64,000 nucleotides of DNA from Ewingella sp963519305 (lineage in GTDB: Bacteria > Pseudomonadota > Gammaproteobacteria > Enterobacterales > Enterobacteriaceae), in assembly GCA_963519305.1 (NCBI GenBank), contig CAUQMS010000008.1, positions 62,001 to 126,000 of the forward strand, given 5' to 3'. A program made the translations under genes and the position numbers. Below the pieces are notes generated by a model. The model had not been told where the DNA came from. It saw nothing but the letters and a program-made list of their open reading frames with translations, and ran no database searches. Shown one piece after another: positions 33,232 to 42,504 of this stretch (positions are counted from its first letter, which is position 1; each line of letters opens with the position of its first letter).

Positions 33232-34440
33232 ATGGAACAACAGCGCCGCGCCGTACACAACGGCTGGTACCACGAAACACAATCCAGCCAGCAGGGTCAT
33301 CTGCCTACCGCCCCGCAGGCAGTGCGGGTACAGGATCGCTTTTTGCTCGGGCTCGACGCTCATCTGGACCCGACGTTACACCGGCTGATTCATGATCATA
33401 GCGGTCTGCTTAAGGCATCACGTGCCTGTTATGAAGCACTTTTCCCGGAAAAAGTGACATTGTCACGCATGATCACGTTATCACTTTATGACCGCCTGAG
33501 CAGCGCCCTGACGGTAGCTCAGGTCACAGGCGTACAGCCGCTTTGTAGCCACTACGCTGCCCGCCTCGCTCCGCTTGCCAGTCCTGATGCCTCTCGTGAA
33601 AGTAATATCCGACAGACTCACATCACACAGTTCGCCCGTCTGTTAGCTACTCAACCAACGCTTATCACGCTGCCCATGTTGCAGCAGTTGGGTGACGTTG
33701 GTCTGAGTACGCGGGATATCGTGACCTTCATTCAGCTGATTGGTTTTGTCAGCTATCAGGCACGCGTGCTTGCCGTGCTGGGCGCGCTACGCGGACGTAT
33801 AGCTGCCGTGTTGCCGGGCTTTCCAGCTCCGGAATCCTGCGCTCAGCAGGGCTTTTCCCTGACATTGCGCCAGTGGCAGGCGCGATTACCTGAAGTCGAT
33901 CTGGCCACTGCCAGCCAGCACCAGCAAGATGTACTGGATCATATCGCGCCCGACGCCCGTTCTTCTTCGTTCTACCGCCTGCTGGTGCAGGATGCCCCCT
34001 GCCTCAGCGAATTCTCAGCCGTGTTTAACCATGTGATGCATGCCCGGGAGCAAAGAAAAGTTTCATGGCGTGAGCTGGCGGCCGTCGCGACCTCAAAGCT
34101 CAATGGGTGTCTGTATTGTGCCGGGATCCATGGCCGTTTCTATCTTGAAGCCGGTGGCGCAGAGGAACACATTGAGGAGTTGTTCAGTGAACAAAACAGT
34201 ATGAAATATGGCACAACGTCGGCCGTTGCGGATGCTCAGAGCCTTTCCCCTGAGCAGGTTCTATTGCAGGCAAGTGTGGCACTGACCCGTACGCCTGAAA
34301 GATTTAACGCTGATGAACTTCATGCCTTGTCGGATGCCGGTTACAACGCTGCGCAGTCGCTGGATATTCTGCTAACCACGGCACTTTTTGCCTGGTCAAA
34401 CCGGCTGATTCAAACCTTAGGTGATACCACTGCGCCCTGA
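33232..34440 (+). CDS. Two-domain carboxymuconolactone decarboxylase/AhpD-like protein
   Basis: A cytoplasmic protein of the CMD/AhpD alkylhydroperoxidase superfamily, possibly a peroxidase or an oxidoreductase accessory factor. The ATG at 33232 follows AGGA at 7 nt. The 402-residue product seems to join two all-helical CMD-type halves. The first (about 25-200) has no redox cysteine pair. The second (about 225-395) has the active-site motif GCLYCAGIHGRFYLEAGG, with CxxC and His as in AhpD. From memory it resembles proteins usually encoded as two separate CMD genes beside peptide-transporter or flavin-oxidoreductase genes. It lies alone between sapF and dtpA; the substrate is unknown. Confidence 0.8.
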   Translation: MEQQRRAVHNGWYHETQSSQQGHLPTAPQAVRVQDRFLLGLDAHLDPTLHRLIHDHSGLLKASRACYEALFPEKVTLSRMITLSLYDRLSSALTVAQVTGVQPLCSHYAARLAPLASPDASRESNIRQTHITQFARLLATQPTLITLPMLQQLGDVGLSTRDIVTFIQLIGFVSYQARVLAVLGALRGRIAAVLPGFPAPESCAQQGFSLTLRQWQARLPEVDLATASQHQQDVLDHIAPDARSSSFYRLLVQDAPCLSEFSAVFNHVMHAREQRKVSWRELAAVATSKLNGCLYCAGIHGRFYLEAGGAEEHIEELFSEQNSMKYGTTSAVADAQSLSPEQVLLQASVALTRTPERFNADELHALSDAGYNAAQSLDILLTTALFAWSNRLIQTLGDTTAP

Positions 34441-35013
34441 CCCTCCTCTTTCACTCCTTCTGGCGATGGGCGCGGCATAACCGGGCTTACCGCCAGAATT
34501 CATGACGTATTTTTTCCGCTAACCGCCAGAAGTCGTATGAATCTTAATTTCTAGCTGAAATTTAGTGTTAAAAAGTGAAGTAGATCACACTACAATCGCC
34601 ACCGATTTTGTAAATAAACCTCCTGCACTTTTCACTATTCAGAAAACTCCGCCTTGAAATAGCCATACAACGTTTATGCACTGTTTATTCATTGAATAAC
34701 CAACACATTCACTTTCCCGGCAAGTAAACGCCCTATCATCCGCGACCAGAAGCCCCGTTTATTATTTATACGATAGATTCATTTGCTGTACAGCAAAAAC
34801 ATAAATTTTAATTCTGCATAACATTTCGAACATAGTTTCATCAGGCTGAATCAGATATATGTAACGGAATATGTCAAACGCCTTGCCACGTTTACGAAGA
34901 TAGGGAACATTACCCGCCGTCATCCCATCTTATAACAATGCGAAGGGTGCTTAATTTGCGCCACTTTTGCGTCTCCTGTCGTTCAGGGCAGGGAGTGATA
35001 AACAGAGGTACTC
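34441..35013. other. dtpA upstream region
   Basis: A 573-bp AT-rich intergenic region without supportable genes. It contains a CRP-like palindrome at 34573-34590 (listed). E. coli dtpA (tppB) is known to respond to OmpR and to anaerobiosis; I could not identify OmpR sites with confidence. The ribosome site AGAGG is 5 nt before the dtpA GTG. Confidence 0.6.
34573..34590. promoter_or_regulatory. Candidate CRP site upstream of dtpA
   Basis: The core GTGA-AGTAGA-TCAC (34575-34588) is a symmetric CRP half-site pair with the right 6-bp spacing. It lies about 430 bp before the dtpA start, so a distant promoter would be needed for it to act on dtpA. Confidence 0.4.
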
Positions 35014-36528
35014 GTGTCAACAGCAAACAAAAACACATCCAAGGATGAAAACGTCAGCCTGAATGCTTTTAAGCAGCCTAAAGCCTTCTATCTGATCTTC
35101 TCTATCGAGCTGTGGGAACGGTTCGGTTATTACGGCCTGCAAGGGATCATGGCGGTTTACCTGGTCAAGCAACTTGGCCTGAGCGAAGCTGAATCCATCA
35201 CCTTGTTCTCCTCATTCAGTGCGCTGGTGTATGGCTTCGTAGCCATCGGCGGCTGGTTGGGCGATAAAGTGCTGGGATCCAAACGCGTTATCGTTCTCGG
35301 TGCGATCGTTCTGGCATTAGGTTATTCCTTCGTTGCGTATTCCAACCACGAAGTGTTCTGGGTCTACCTTGGTATGGCGACCATCGCCGTGGGTAGCGGT
35401 CTGTTTAAAGCAAACCCATCCTCATTGCTTTCAACCTGCTACGAAAAAGATGACCCGCGTCTTGATGGCGCCTTCACCATGTACTACATGTCGGTCAACA
35501 TCGGCTCATTCTTCTCTATGCTGGCCACCCCGTGGTTAGCCGCGAAGTATGGCTGGAGTGTCGCGTTCTCCCTGAGCGTCGTCGGTATGCTGATCACCAT
35601 TGTGAACTTCATGTTCTGCCGCAAATGGGTAAAGCGTCAGGGTTCAAAACCAGACTTCGCACCGTTGCAGTTCAAGAAACTGCTGATGGTTCTGGTCGGA
35701 GTTGTGGCACTGGTGTTCATTTCAAGCTGGTTGCTGCATAACCAAACCATCGCCCGTCTGGTGCTGGCTGTGGTTTCTGTCGGTATCATCATTGTTTTTG
35801 CGAAAGAAACGTTCGCGATGCAAGGAATTGCACGCCGTAAGATGATTGTGGCTTTCCTGCTGATGATGGAAGCCGTCGTGTTCTTCGTGCTGTACAGCCA
35901 GATGCCTACGTCGCTGAACTTCTTCGCGATCCACAACGTCGGACACGATCTGCTGGGTATCAGCTTCCAGCCGGAGCAGTTTCAGGCACTGAACCCGTTC
36001 TGGATCATGGTTGCCAGCCCGGTTCTCGCGGCGGTTTACACCAAAGTCGGTGACCGTATGCCAATGCCGCATAAGTTTGCGATCGGTATGGTGTTGTGTT
36101 CAGGCGCCTTCCTGGTGCTGCCGTGGGGCGCAAGCTTAGCCAATGAGCATGGCATCGTTTCCGTTAACTGGCTGGTGCTGAGTTACGCCCTGCAAAGTAT
36201 CGGTGAACTGATGATTTCTGGTCTGGGTCTGGCGATGGTGGCACAGCTGGTTCCGCAACGTCTGATGGGCTTCATCATGGGCGCTTGGTTCCTGACTACC
36301 GCTGCAGCCGCTATCATTGCCGGTTATGTTGCCAGCCTGACAGCCGTTCCTGCCGATATTCAGGACAGCCACGCTTCTCTGGCGATTTATAGCCACGTGT
36401 TCCTGCAGATTGGCATCGCCACCGGCGTTATCGCCGTGCTGATGCTGCTAACAGCCTCTAAACTGCATCGTATGACGTTAGATCGTGAAGACGATGACAA
36501 GGCGCACGAACTGGCCGCGGCTAAATAA
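35014..36528 (+). CDS. dtpA: DtpA, proton-dependent di/tripeptide permease
   Basis: DtpA is a POT-family (MFS) symporter importing di- and tripeptides with protons across the inner membrane. The 504-residue protein starts at a GTG with AGAGG 5 nt upstream. It shows the POT signature ExxERFxYY as ELWERFGYYG near residues 34-43, the second motif FTMYYMSVNIGSF, about 14 membrane segments, and a charged C-terminal tail. It matches E. coli DtpA/TppB (500 residues) closely. It is monocistronic with a terminator after the stop. Confidence 0.96.
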   Translation: MSTANKNTSKDENVSLNAFKQPKAFYLIFSIELWERFGYYGLQGIMAVYLVKQLGLSEAESITLFSSFSALVYGFVAIGGWLGDKVLGSKRVIVLGAIVLALGYSFVAYSNHEVFWVYLGMATIAVGSGLFKANPSSLLSTCYEKDDPRLDGAFTMYYMSVNIGSFFSMLATPWLAAKYGWSVAFSLSVVGMLITIVNFMFCRKWVKRQGSKPDFAPLQFKKLLMVLVGVVALVFISSWLLHNQTIARLVLAVVSVGIIIVFAKETFAMQGIARRKMIVAFLLMMEAVVFFVLYSQMPTSLNFFAIHNVGHDLLGISFQPEQFQALNPFWIMVASPVLAAVYTKVGDRMPMPHKFAIGMVLCSGAFLVLPWGASLANEHGIVSVNWLVLSYALQSIGELMISGLGLAMVAQLVPQRLMGFIMGAWFLTTAAAAIIAGYVASLTAVPADIQDSHASLAIYSHVFLQIGIATGVIAVLMLLTASKLHRMTLDREDDDKAHELAAAK

Positions 36529-36555
36529 GGCCTGTTCAGATTTCACGATGGTTGA

Positions 36556-36586
36556 CGAACGCCTCCGCAAGGGGGCGTTTTTTTTG
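36556..36586 (+). terminator. dtpA terminator
   Basis: ACGCCTCC (36559-36566), loop GCAA and GGGGGCGT (36571-36578) make an 8-bp stem with one G-U pair, followed by eight Ts. Confidence 0.92.
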
Positions 36587-36622
36587 GCTTTAAAGCAGGG
36601 TTCTGAAAGGAATGAACAGTCT

Positions 36623-37636
36623 TCAGCCGAGGAAGTAGCGCCCTTTCCCCGCCTGTTTGGCACGATACATGGCGGAGTCCGCACGTGCCATCAGCGTATC
36701 AGGTATAAGATGCTGTCTGGCGCGTCCCAGACAAACGCCAATACTGGCCGACAGTGCCACCGGAATACCGGCCACCTTCTCAATGTTTCCAAACGCCGCC
36801 AGCAGGCCGTTACAGATCTGGCTCACGTCGCTTTCGCTATGTTCGAGCTGGTGCAGGAGAATCGTAAATTCATCTCCGGCGAGACGCGCAACGATATCCT
36901 GCGTACGCACATTGTCGCGCAGCACATGCCCAAAAATCTTCAGGACCAGGTCGCCAAATTCATGGCCGTAGGTATCGTTGTAGTTCTTAAAATTGTCGAT
37001 ATCCAGAAACAGCAATGCCATATCCCGGTCAGCATTTTTTTGCTGTCTGACCAGATAATTGAGGGAATGCTGGAAAGCCCGGCGATTAGGCAGCACCGTC
37101 AGGGCATCGTGATTGGCTTCATATTCCAGCTGGGCTTTGTACTGCACATTCTCCATGCTGAAGATAAAACTCTGCACCAGCGCCGCCAGATCACACAGTG
37201 TTTGCAGATCTTCATGCCCCCAGACGCGCAGCTTGTCGTCCACCAGACACAGTGTTCCGAGCGCAACGCCTTCCCGAGACAGCAGCGGACAGCCAGCATA
37301 AAAAACAATGTACGGGGCGCCGGTCACCAGTGGATTGTCGTGAAATCGCAGATCCAACCGCGCATCCATCACAACCATCGGGTCAGGCTGTAAAATAGTG
37401 TGGCCGCAAAATGAGGTGTCACGGGGCGCTTCGTTGAAATCTATTCCGGAAAAAGAGAGAAACCACTGCCTGTCTGCATCAATGAGCGAAACCAGCACCG
37501 CTTTAACCTGAAAATGCCGGGCGGCCAGACGGGTGATGCGATCAATTTCCTCGACCCTGGGCATGTCGAGAATGCCAAGCGAAGCCAGTAAACTAAGGCG
37601 CGTTGTTTCGTCAACAGCCAGTGGCGGAACTACCAT
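36623..37636 (-). CDS. GAF-GGDEF diguanylate cyclase
   Basis: A cytoplasmic sensor enzyme likely to make cyclic di-GMP. The 337-residue protein has an N-terminal GAF domain (about 20-155; blocks DRQWFLSFSG, DTSFCGHTI, APYIVFYAGCPL) and a C-terminal GGDEF domain (about 175-337). The metal site LLFLDIDNFKNYNDTYGHEFGD is intact, and the signature reads AGDEF rather than GGDEF, a variant found in active cyclases. No membrane segment is predicted. An I-site RxxD upstream of the signature is not obvious (RTQD lies near it and could serve). The ligand of the GAF domain is unknown. Confidence 0.87.
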   Translation of the reverse strand: MVVPPLAVDETTRLSLLASLGILDMPRVEEIDRITRLAARHFQVKAVLVSLIDADRQWFLSFSGIDFNEAPRDTSFCGHTILQPDPMVVMDARLDLRFHDNPLVTGAPYIVFYAGCPLLSREGVALGTLCLVDDKLRVWGHEDLQTLCDLAALVQSFIFSMENVQYKAQLEYEANHDALTVLPNRRAFQHSLNYLVRQQKNADRDMALLFLDIDNFKNYNDTYGHEFGDLVLKIFGHVLRDNVRTQDIVARLAGDEFTILLHQLEHSESDVSQICNGLLAAFGNIEKVAGIPVALSASIGVCLGRARQHLIPDTLMARADSAMYRAKQAGKGRYFLG

Positions 37637-37786
37637 AATACATTCTCAATTAAATCGGGGTCGTTTGGCTGAGTTTACTGCTTTTAGCGGCAAAAACGCG
37701 GGAAATAGCGCGTTCCTCAGCAAAAATCAGAATAGTGACAGATCAAAACTCGCGTAAGAAACCAACGGGCTGGACACATATTTCCC

Positions 37787-38818
37787 TTACAATGAGCTGA
37801 CCCAGTTCACATGTGTCGCATCACTCTGCCCCTCCAGTTTCTCCGCCAGCCGGAATTTCACACGCATCTCTTTCGGCGTTGCGCCGTATACGTCGTTGAA
37901 ATAGCGTCGTAAAGCACTCAGCTCCAACCCGCACTGGCGCGCGATCGCCGCCAGGCTTTGGTCCGTCATGGAGGAAGACCGCAATAAGCGTTTGGCGAGC
38001 AACAGACGGCGGCTGCGGACAAACTGGGCAATGCCTCCCAGCGGTTCAAACAACCGGTACAGGCCCGAACGGGAGAGAGCAAAGGTTTTACACAACGCAT
38101 CAACACTAACCGGGGATGCAATATGCTTTTCGATATGCAGGCAGATACGTTCGAGACGGGCACTTTGCTCGAACGGATGCTCGACCTTTTTTCCTGCCAC
38201 CAGATGCAGCGTTTGCAGAAATACCGCGGCAGCCCCTTCTCCGGTACTCAGCACTTCCTGTTCCGTCATCTGGTCAAAAACCTGCACCATGGTGGCGAAA
38301 TGATTGCGCAAAACAATATTCACCGGCGAGGAAGCCGGAAGATGCTTGCCGTGCAATGAGGCGATATCGACATTAAAATGCAAGCTGTGCTTGGGCATAA
38401 TGATGTACTGATAGGTACAGAGATGGGGGTTGAGATCGCCCGGAAAGACGCGGATCTGGATAGGCTGTGACATATCCTGAATCAGGATATCGCCCTGCAC
38501 CATCTGGAACCGCCGGCCAAAACACTGCACATCCATCCCGCCGATAATGACGATAAAAATAACGATATGATCAGGCATGGAGAACAGATTGCCGTACTGG
38601 CGGTTAATGTCATGTTCACTGACGGTCAGCACGCCGCCGATCACCCGACCAAAATTATACCCCGTCACCCCCCAGTCAAACCCTTCGCGGTTATTGTCCG
38701 GCAGTTCCAGCTTAAAACCCGCACTGGACATGCCGTCTTCCCACTCATAGAAACGGGTTTCAAAATCCTGGTAAATATTGGCTGAATCAACAATTTTCCG
38801 CGAAGAAGAATCGGTCAT
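37787..38818 (-). CDS. AraC-family transcriptional regulator
   Basis: A DNA-binding regulator of about 343 residues. The N-terminal half (about 1-215) is a cupin-like sensor region without a recognised ligand. The C-terminal AraC domain (about 225-325) has two helix-turn-helix units around VDALCKTFALSRSGLYRLFE and SLAAIARQCGLELSALRRYFNDVYGATPKEMR. It lies downstream of the hydrolase/metallo-hydrolase pair, which ends in its own terminator, so it is probably transcribed separately. Its target and inducer are unknown. Confidence 0.88.
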   Translation of the reverse strand: MTDSSSRKIVDSANIYQDFETRFYEWEDGMSSAGFKLELPDNNREGFDWGVTGYNFGRVIGGVLTVSEHDINRQYGNLFSMPDHIVIFIVIIGGMDVQCFGRRFQMVQGDILIQDMSQPIQIRVFPGDLNPHLCTYQYIIMPKHSLHFNVDIASLHGKHLPASSPVNIVLRNHFATMVQVFDQMTEQEVLSTGEGAAAVFLQTLHLVAGKKVEHPFEQSARLERICLHIEKHIASPVSVDALCKTFALSRSGLYRLFEPLGGIAQFVRSRRLLLAKRLLRSSSMTDQSLAAIARQCGLELSALRRYFNDVYGATPKEMRVKFRLAEKLEGQSDATHVNWVSSL

Positions 38819-38883
38819 TTACACACCACAAATTAAGAATATTCTTAGACGATAATCTACCCTGTCCCCGGAAATCAATAGAA

Positions 38884-38913
38884 TAAAAAAACGTCAACCT
38901 GGGCCGACGTTAT
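38884..38913 (-). terminator. Terminator after the alpha/beta hydrolase gene
   Basis: On the minus strand AACGTC (38911-38906) pairs with GACGTT (38895-38890), followed by a run of Ts. It lies 23 bp after the hydrolase stop. Confidence 0.75.
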
Positions 38914-38935
38914 ATTGGGTTGTGCATAATGTTAA

Positions 38936-39922
38936 TTAGGGAAAATAGAAGTCAGCCACGGCACGAAACACCTGTAAACGGTTCTTCTCCATCAGCATCA
39001 TATGAGTGGCCTCACCTATTTCAACCCAGCGGCGCTCGGGAGATGCCGTGAACGAAGTGAAATAACCGGTCATCAGACGCAGAGGGACATCCGCATCCCA
39101 CTCGCCATGCACCAGCAGCACCGGCCGGGTAATATCTTGCGGTTGATAGAAAGAACGATTGACGCTCCAGAAATCGCGCACGTCCTGAATAGTTCCATTT
39201 ACTGCCCGCATCGCAGCGGGATGATGGTTTTCACTCTGTGGATCTTCTGCCAGCGACGCTGCCGCCCATGCCTCAAACCAGCCCGGCGGGATCAGCGTTT
39301 CACGATGTTCAGCCGGTGCGGCGCTGACCCAGCGCATTTTACTTTCGCCCACGGCAACGTGACGGTATGCCCCCAGCTTGCCGCCTTCGTCAATCCTCGC
39401 CCCCTGATCGTTTAGCCACTGAGGCGCCAGAACCACCAGCCGGTTCACCTTGTCATTATTGCGGCTGGTATAGGCCCCCGCCACGGTACCGCCCCATGAC
39501 ATACCGAAGATCTGCACCCGTTCCAGACCATGCGATTGCCGCACCCACTCCACTGCCTGCGCGAGATCGCCAACGCCAATTTCGGTGCCGTACAGCGGCG
39601 GATTATCTTCCGGCGGCGCCTCCATTTCAGCCGGGCGGGTCGAATGACCATAGCCACGCACGTCGACGGCGTAAACGTTCAGCCCCCGCAGTGCCAGCGC
39701 ATCCATAAACGAGAGACCATCGAGGCGCACATCGTACAGACTGCCGGAAGAGTAAGTCGCGCCATGCACCATCACCAATGTGTTTTCAGCGGTAAATGGC
39801 GTCTGCGAGTGCAGGTACTTACGGCGCAGATGCAGTTGGACTCCCGGAGTATCACTGTCGATCATGATGGATTCAGAAACGACAGTTTCCGTATTAAAAA
39901 CAGCTTCAGCGTTGATATTCAT
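38936..39922 (-). CDS. Alpha/beta-fold hydrolase
   Basis: A predicted soluble hydrolase of 328 residues. It shows the oxyanion motif VMVHGATY, the strand block VYAVDVRGYGHS, the nucleophile elbow GMSWGG (Ser in GxSxG), a late acid in VHGEWDADVP, and the catalytic histidine in GEATHMM, so the full triad is present. The ATG at 39922 has AAGG 8 nt upstream; a GTG at 39949 overlapping the previous stop is an alternative. It is the second gene of a pair with a metallo-beta-lactamase-fold protein. Substrate unknown; esterase or lactone/thioester hydrolysis is a guess. Confidence 0.85.
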   Translation of the reverse strand: MNINAEAVFNTETVVSESIMIDSDTPGVQLHLRRKYLHSQTPFTAENTLVMVHGATYSSGSLYDVRLDGLSFMDALALRGLNVYAVDVRGYGHSTRPAEMEAPPEDNPPLYGTEIGVGDLAQAVEWVRQSHGLERVQIFGMSWGGTVAGAYTSRNNDKVNRLVVLAPQWLNDQGARIDEGGKLGAYRHVAVGESKMRWVSAAPAEHRETLIPPGWFEAWAAASLAEDPQSENHHPAAMRAVNGTIQDVRDFWSVNRSFYQPQDITRPVLLVHGEWDADVPLRLMTGYFTSFTASPERRWVEIGEATHMMLMEKNRLQVFRAVADFYFP

Positions 39923-39945
39923 AGAATTAACCTTATTGGAGGGAT

Positions 39946-40842
39946 TCACAGAAACTGCCAGCGGAAAGTGTCACCTTCGCGGATAACCCGCCCCGCCGAA
40001 CTGGCGGCAAAGTGAGTACTGAACCAGATGGCCTGGCGCTCTGCGGCATACTGCAAACCCCAGAGGCGCGACGCACGTGCCGGGCCGGCAAATTCGCAGT
40101 ACATTGAGTTGAGTTCCGGGTAATAAACCTGTAGCGGGTGATGCATCAGATCACCGGCGAAAAAGGCCTCTTCTCCCTGTGACTGAATACTGACTGACAT
40201 ATGGTCGAGGCTGTGACCGGGTGTCGGCATAAAATGCACGCCCTCAAGCACTTCACCGCCGCCCCGCGCCACTCTCCGCGCCTGACCGGCGCTTATCACC
40301 GGCAGGACGCTGTCAGTAAACACCCCATTACTGGGAATATTGGTCTTATTGTGGCTGGCCGCAGACCCGTAGTAATCCGCCTCGGTAGCCGACATCAGGT
40401 ATGTGGCATTGGGGAACGTAGGCAGCCACTGACCGTCAACCAAACGCGTATTCCAGCCAACATGGTCAACATGCAAATGGGTCAGCAGGACGTAATCGAT
40501 ACTTTCAGGCGTAACGCCCGCCATAGCCAACTGCGCCAGAAAATCCGTTTGCAGGTGGTGAAATATCAGGTTATGCGGGCGTTCTTTATCATTGCCGGAC
40601 GCCGTGTCCACCAGCAGCGTAAAAGCCGGCGACTGGACCAGCCAGCAGTGCGTGCTCTGCACCAGAGTGTGGTTGTCGGCATCCAGATTTTCCGGCGTCA
40701 GCCAGTCACGATGTTTTTCTAGCGCGTCGGGTTGCCAGTTATCGCCAAACAGCACGGCAGGATCCGCCCCCTTCAGGGTCATCTCTTCAATGCGGGTGAT
40801 TTTCAGATCACCGACGTAAAAAATCTTATCTGAACGTTTCAT
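39946..40842 (-). CDS. Metallo-beta-lactamase-fold hydrolase (lactonase-like)
   Basis: A predicted two-metal hydrolase of 298 residues. The metal-binding motif HLHVDH is at residues 122-127, with later ligands in TPGHSLDH (His) and FFAGDLMHHP (Asp), the layout seen in acyl-homoserine lactonases and related enzymes. There is no signal peptide. It is first in an operon with the alpha/beta hydrolase and divergent from a LysR regulator 65 bp away, which probably controls it. Quorum-signal lactonase activity is possible but not shown; other lactone or ester substrates fit equally well. Confidence 0.87.
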   Translation of the reverse strand: MKRSDKIFYVGDLKITRIEEMTLKGADPAVLFGDNWQPDALEKHRDWLTPENLDADNHTLVQSTHCWLVQSPAFTLLVDTASGNDKERPHNLIFHHLQTDFLAQLAMAGVTPESIDYVLLTHLHVDHVGWNTRLVDGQWLPTFPNATYLMSATEADYYGSAASHNKTNIPSNGVFTDSVLPVISAGQARRVARGGGEVLEGVHFMPTPGHSLDHMSVSIQSQGEEAFFAGDLMHHPLQVYYPELNSMYCEFAGPARASRLWGLQYAAERQAIWFSTHFAASSAGRVIREGDTFRWQFL

Positions 40843-40907
40843 TGCATACCTTCACTTGTGTAGCGGGTGAAAGCATCGTATAAATCTCTTAATCATTACT
40901 CAAATCG

Positions 40908-41864
40908 ATGCCATTCATGACAACTATCGATCATTTCAATTTACGAAATTTCGACCTGAATTTGCTGATTGCTTTTGATGCGATGATGGAAGAGCTGAAC
41001 GTCACCCGCGCTGCTGCCCGCCTGAAGATCCAGCAGCCGGCCATGAGCCACTCGCTGAAAACCCTGCGTATGCTGTTTGATGATGAGCTGTTTGTTAGGG
41101 TCGGACAGACGATGAAGCCCACGTCGCGTGCCCGCAGTCTGGCCAGCCGGGTCAGGTCTGTGTTACAGAAAGCCGAAGATGCACTGGCATTCAGCGAACA
41201 ATTTTCCCCCCTGACGGAGCAACGCACCTTCCACCTGGGTTTTTCCAGTGAGCTGGAAGTGCATCTGCTGCCGGAACTGATGGCGCATTTACGGCGGGTC
41301 GCTCCCGGCGTTCGTCTGGTGGCGCGGCACGCGGAACGGCAGAATTTGCACGCGTTGCTCGACAACGGTGAGATCGATCTGGCCGTCGGTTGTTTTGGCG
41401 AACAGGCGCAATGGCACCGCAGCGAGATATTGTTCGAAGAGCAGCTCGCCTGCTGTTTTAATCCGGCACTGATGCCGTTCACTTCACCGATTAAAAAGCA
41501 GGATTACCTGACTCAACCTCATGCGCTGATGTCGTTTACCGGCAGCCTGATGGGCTGTATTGAAAATGCATTTAACCGCGCGGACGCCACGCTCAACGCC
41601 GTGTTTTCTGCGCCAAATTTTCTGGCTCTGCTCTCTTTCGCACAGCATTCGCCTGTGCTGGTCACGCTGCCAAGCCGCATCGCGTGCCGCTACTGCGATC
41701 TTTTCGGGCTGGTACTTTGCGCCGTTCCGCTGAAGCTTGAAGTATTCCCGAATTCCATCGTCTGGCCGGTCAATGCCGACAATGATCCAGCTCTTGAGTG
41801 GCTGCGCGAGCAAATCAGGGACGTTAATCACCGTATTGAACCCGCTGACGTTGTGGCACATTAA
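40908..41864 (+). CDS. LysR-family transcriptional regulator
   Basis: A regulator of 318 residues. The N-terminal winged helix-turn-helix is clear (about 8-70; NLLIAFDAMMEELNVTRAAARLKIQQPAMSHSLKTLR, shown by region), followed by a two-lobe effector-binding domain. It is divergent from the metallo-hydrolase operon, the standard layout for a LysR protein and its target. A second in-frame ATG at 40917 is possible since neither start has a good ribosome site. GCATCG (40873-40878) and CGATGC (40906-40911) flank the shared promoter region as wide inverted arms. The inducer is unknown. Confidence 0.9.
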   Translation: MPFMTTIDHFNLRNFDLNLLIAFDAMMEELNVTRAAARLKIQQPAMSHSLKTLRMLFDDELFVRVGQTMKPTSRARSLASRVRSVLQKAEDALAFSEQFSPLTEQRTFHLGFSSELEVHLLPELMAHLRRVAPGVRLVARHAERQNLHALLDNGEIDLAVGCFGEQAQWHRSEILFEEQLACCFNPALMPFTSPIKKQDYLTQPHALMSFTGSLMGCIENAFNRADATLNAVFSAPNFLALLSFAQHSPVLVTLPSRIACRYCDLFGLVLCAVPLKLEVFPNSIVWPVNADNDPALEWLREQIRDVNHRIEPADVVAH

Positions 41865-41966
41865 TGCGATAATTGGATTGAACTGGATAACCGTTATTTC
41901 TGCGAGATTCCACTTTTGCTACGCTTTACTTACCGCTCACCTTCGCAAAATAACAGGATAACAGTG

Positions 41967-42239
41967 ATGGATAATAAGAAAGTCCTGGACGAGGGACGGC
42001 AGTTAAAACGCCTAAATGCAGAAACGCGCCGGCAATCGCATATGTATAAATGGTTTGCGTTTATCGCCGCACTCGATTGCACACTGGTTATTTTCTACGA
42101 CCAGGATATGCGTAATATCGTCTTTTCAGCCGGGGTCTGCATTGTCTGTACTTTTCTTTGGATCCGCGGACGTAACCAGTCGCGTAAGTACCGCCGCGAA
42201 TGGAATGAAAAATACAGCAATAAAGATAAACTGCCCTGA
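41967..42239 (+). CDS. Small membrane protein of unknown function
   Basis: I do not recognise this 90-residue protein. It has a charged N-terminus (MDNKKVLDEGRQLKRL), two closely spaced hydrophobic helices (about 29-45 and 52-68) and a very basic C-terminal tail with RGRNQSRKYRREWNEKY, so it would sit in the inner membrane with both ends in the cytoplasm. The ATG at 41967 has AGGA 8 nt upstream; a longer frame from 41916 is not needed. It lies 102 bp after the LysR gene. Confidence 0.7.
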   Translation: MDNKKVLDEGRQLKRLNAETRRQSHMYKWFAFIAALDCTLVIFYDQDMRNIVFSAGVCIVCTFLWIRGRNQSRKYRREWNEKYSNKDKLP

Positions 42240-42504
42240 CACATTCTGATCATTTTGCTGTTTAACAATGCAGCCAAAAACCTTATCGGATCAACTGATC
42301 GATATTCCTCCGCATAAAATATCGCTTACCTGACTTAGTGCATGATAAGTGATTGAATTTAAAAATTTAATAACTACTGTAATCTTCTGACCTGAATGTG
42401 AGTAATAATTGGAATATTCTTCGATTTCTGCAGGTTCTCTATATTTTGCGTTGGGCTCTTCCATCGCCCTGATAGACTCATTTTCTGCTCAGGATTATTA
42501 ACCC

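Noticed and set aside
36485..37393. 302-codon plus-strand frame
   Set aside because: It is antisense to the GAF-GGDEF gene, whose product has full domain motifs.
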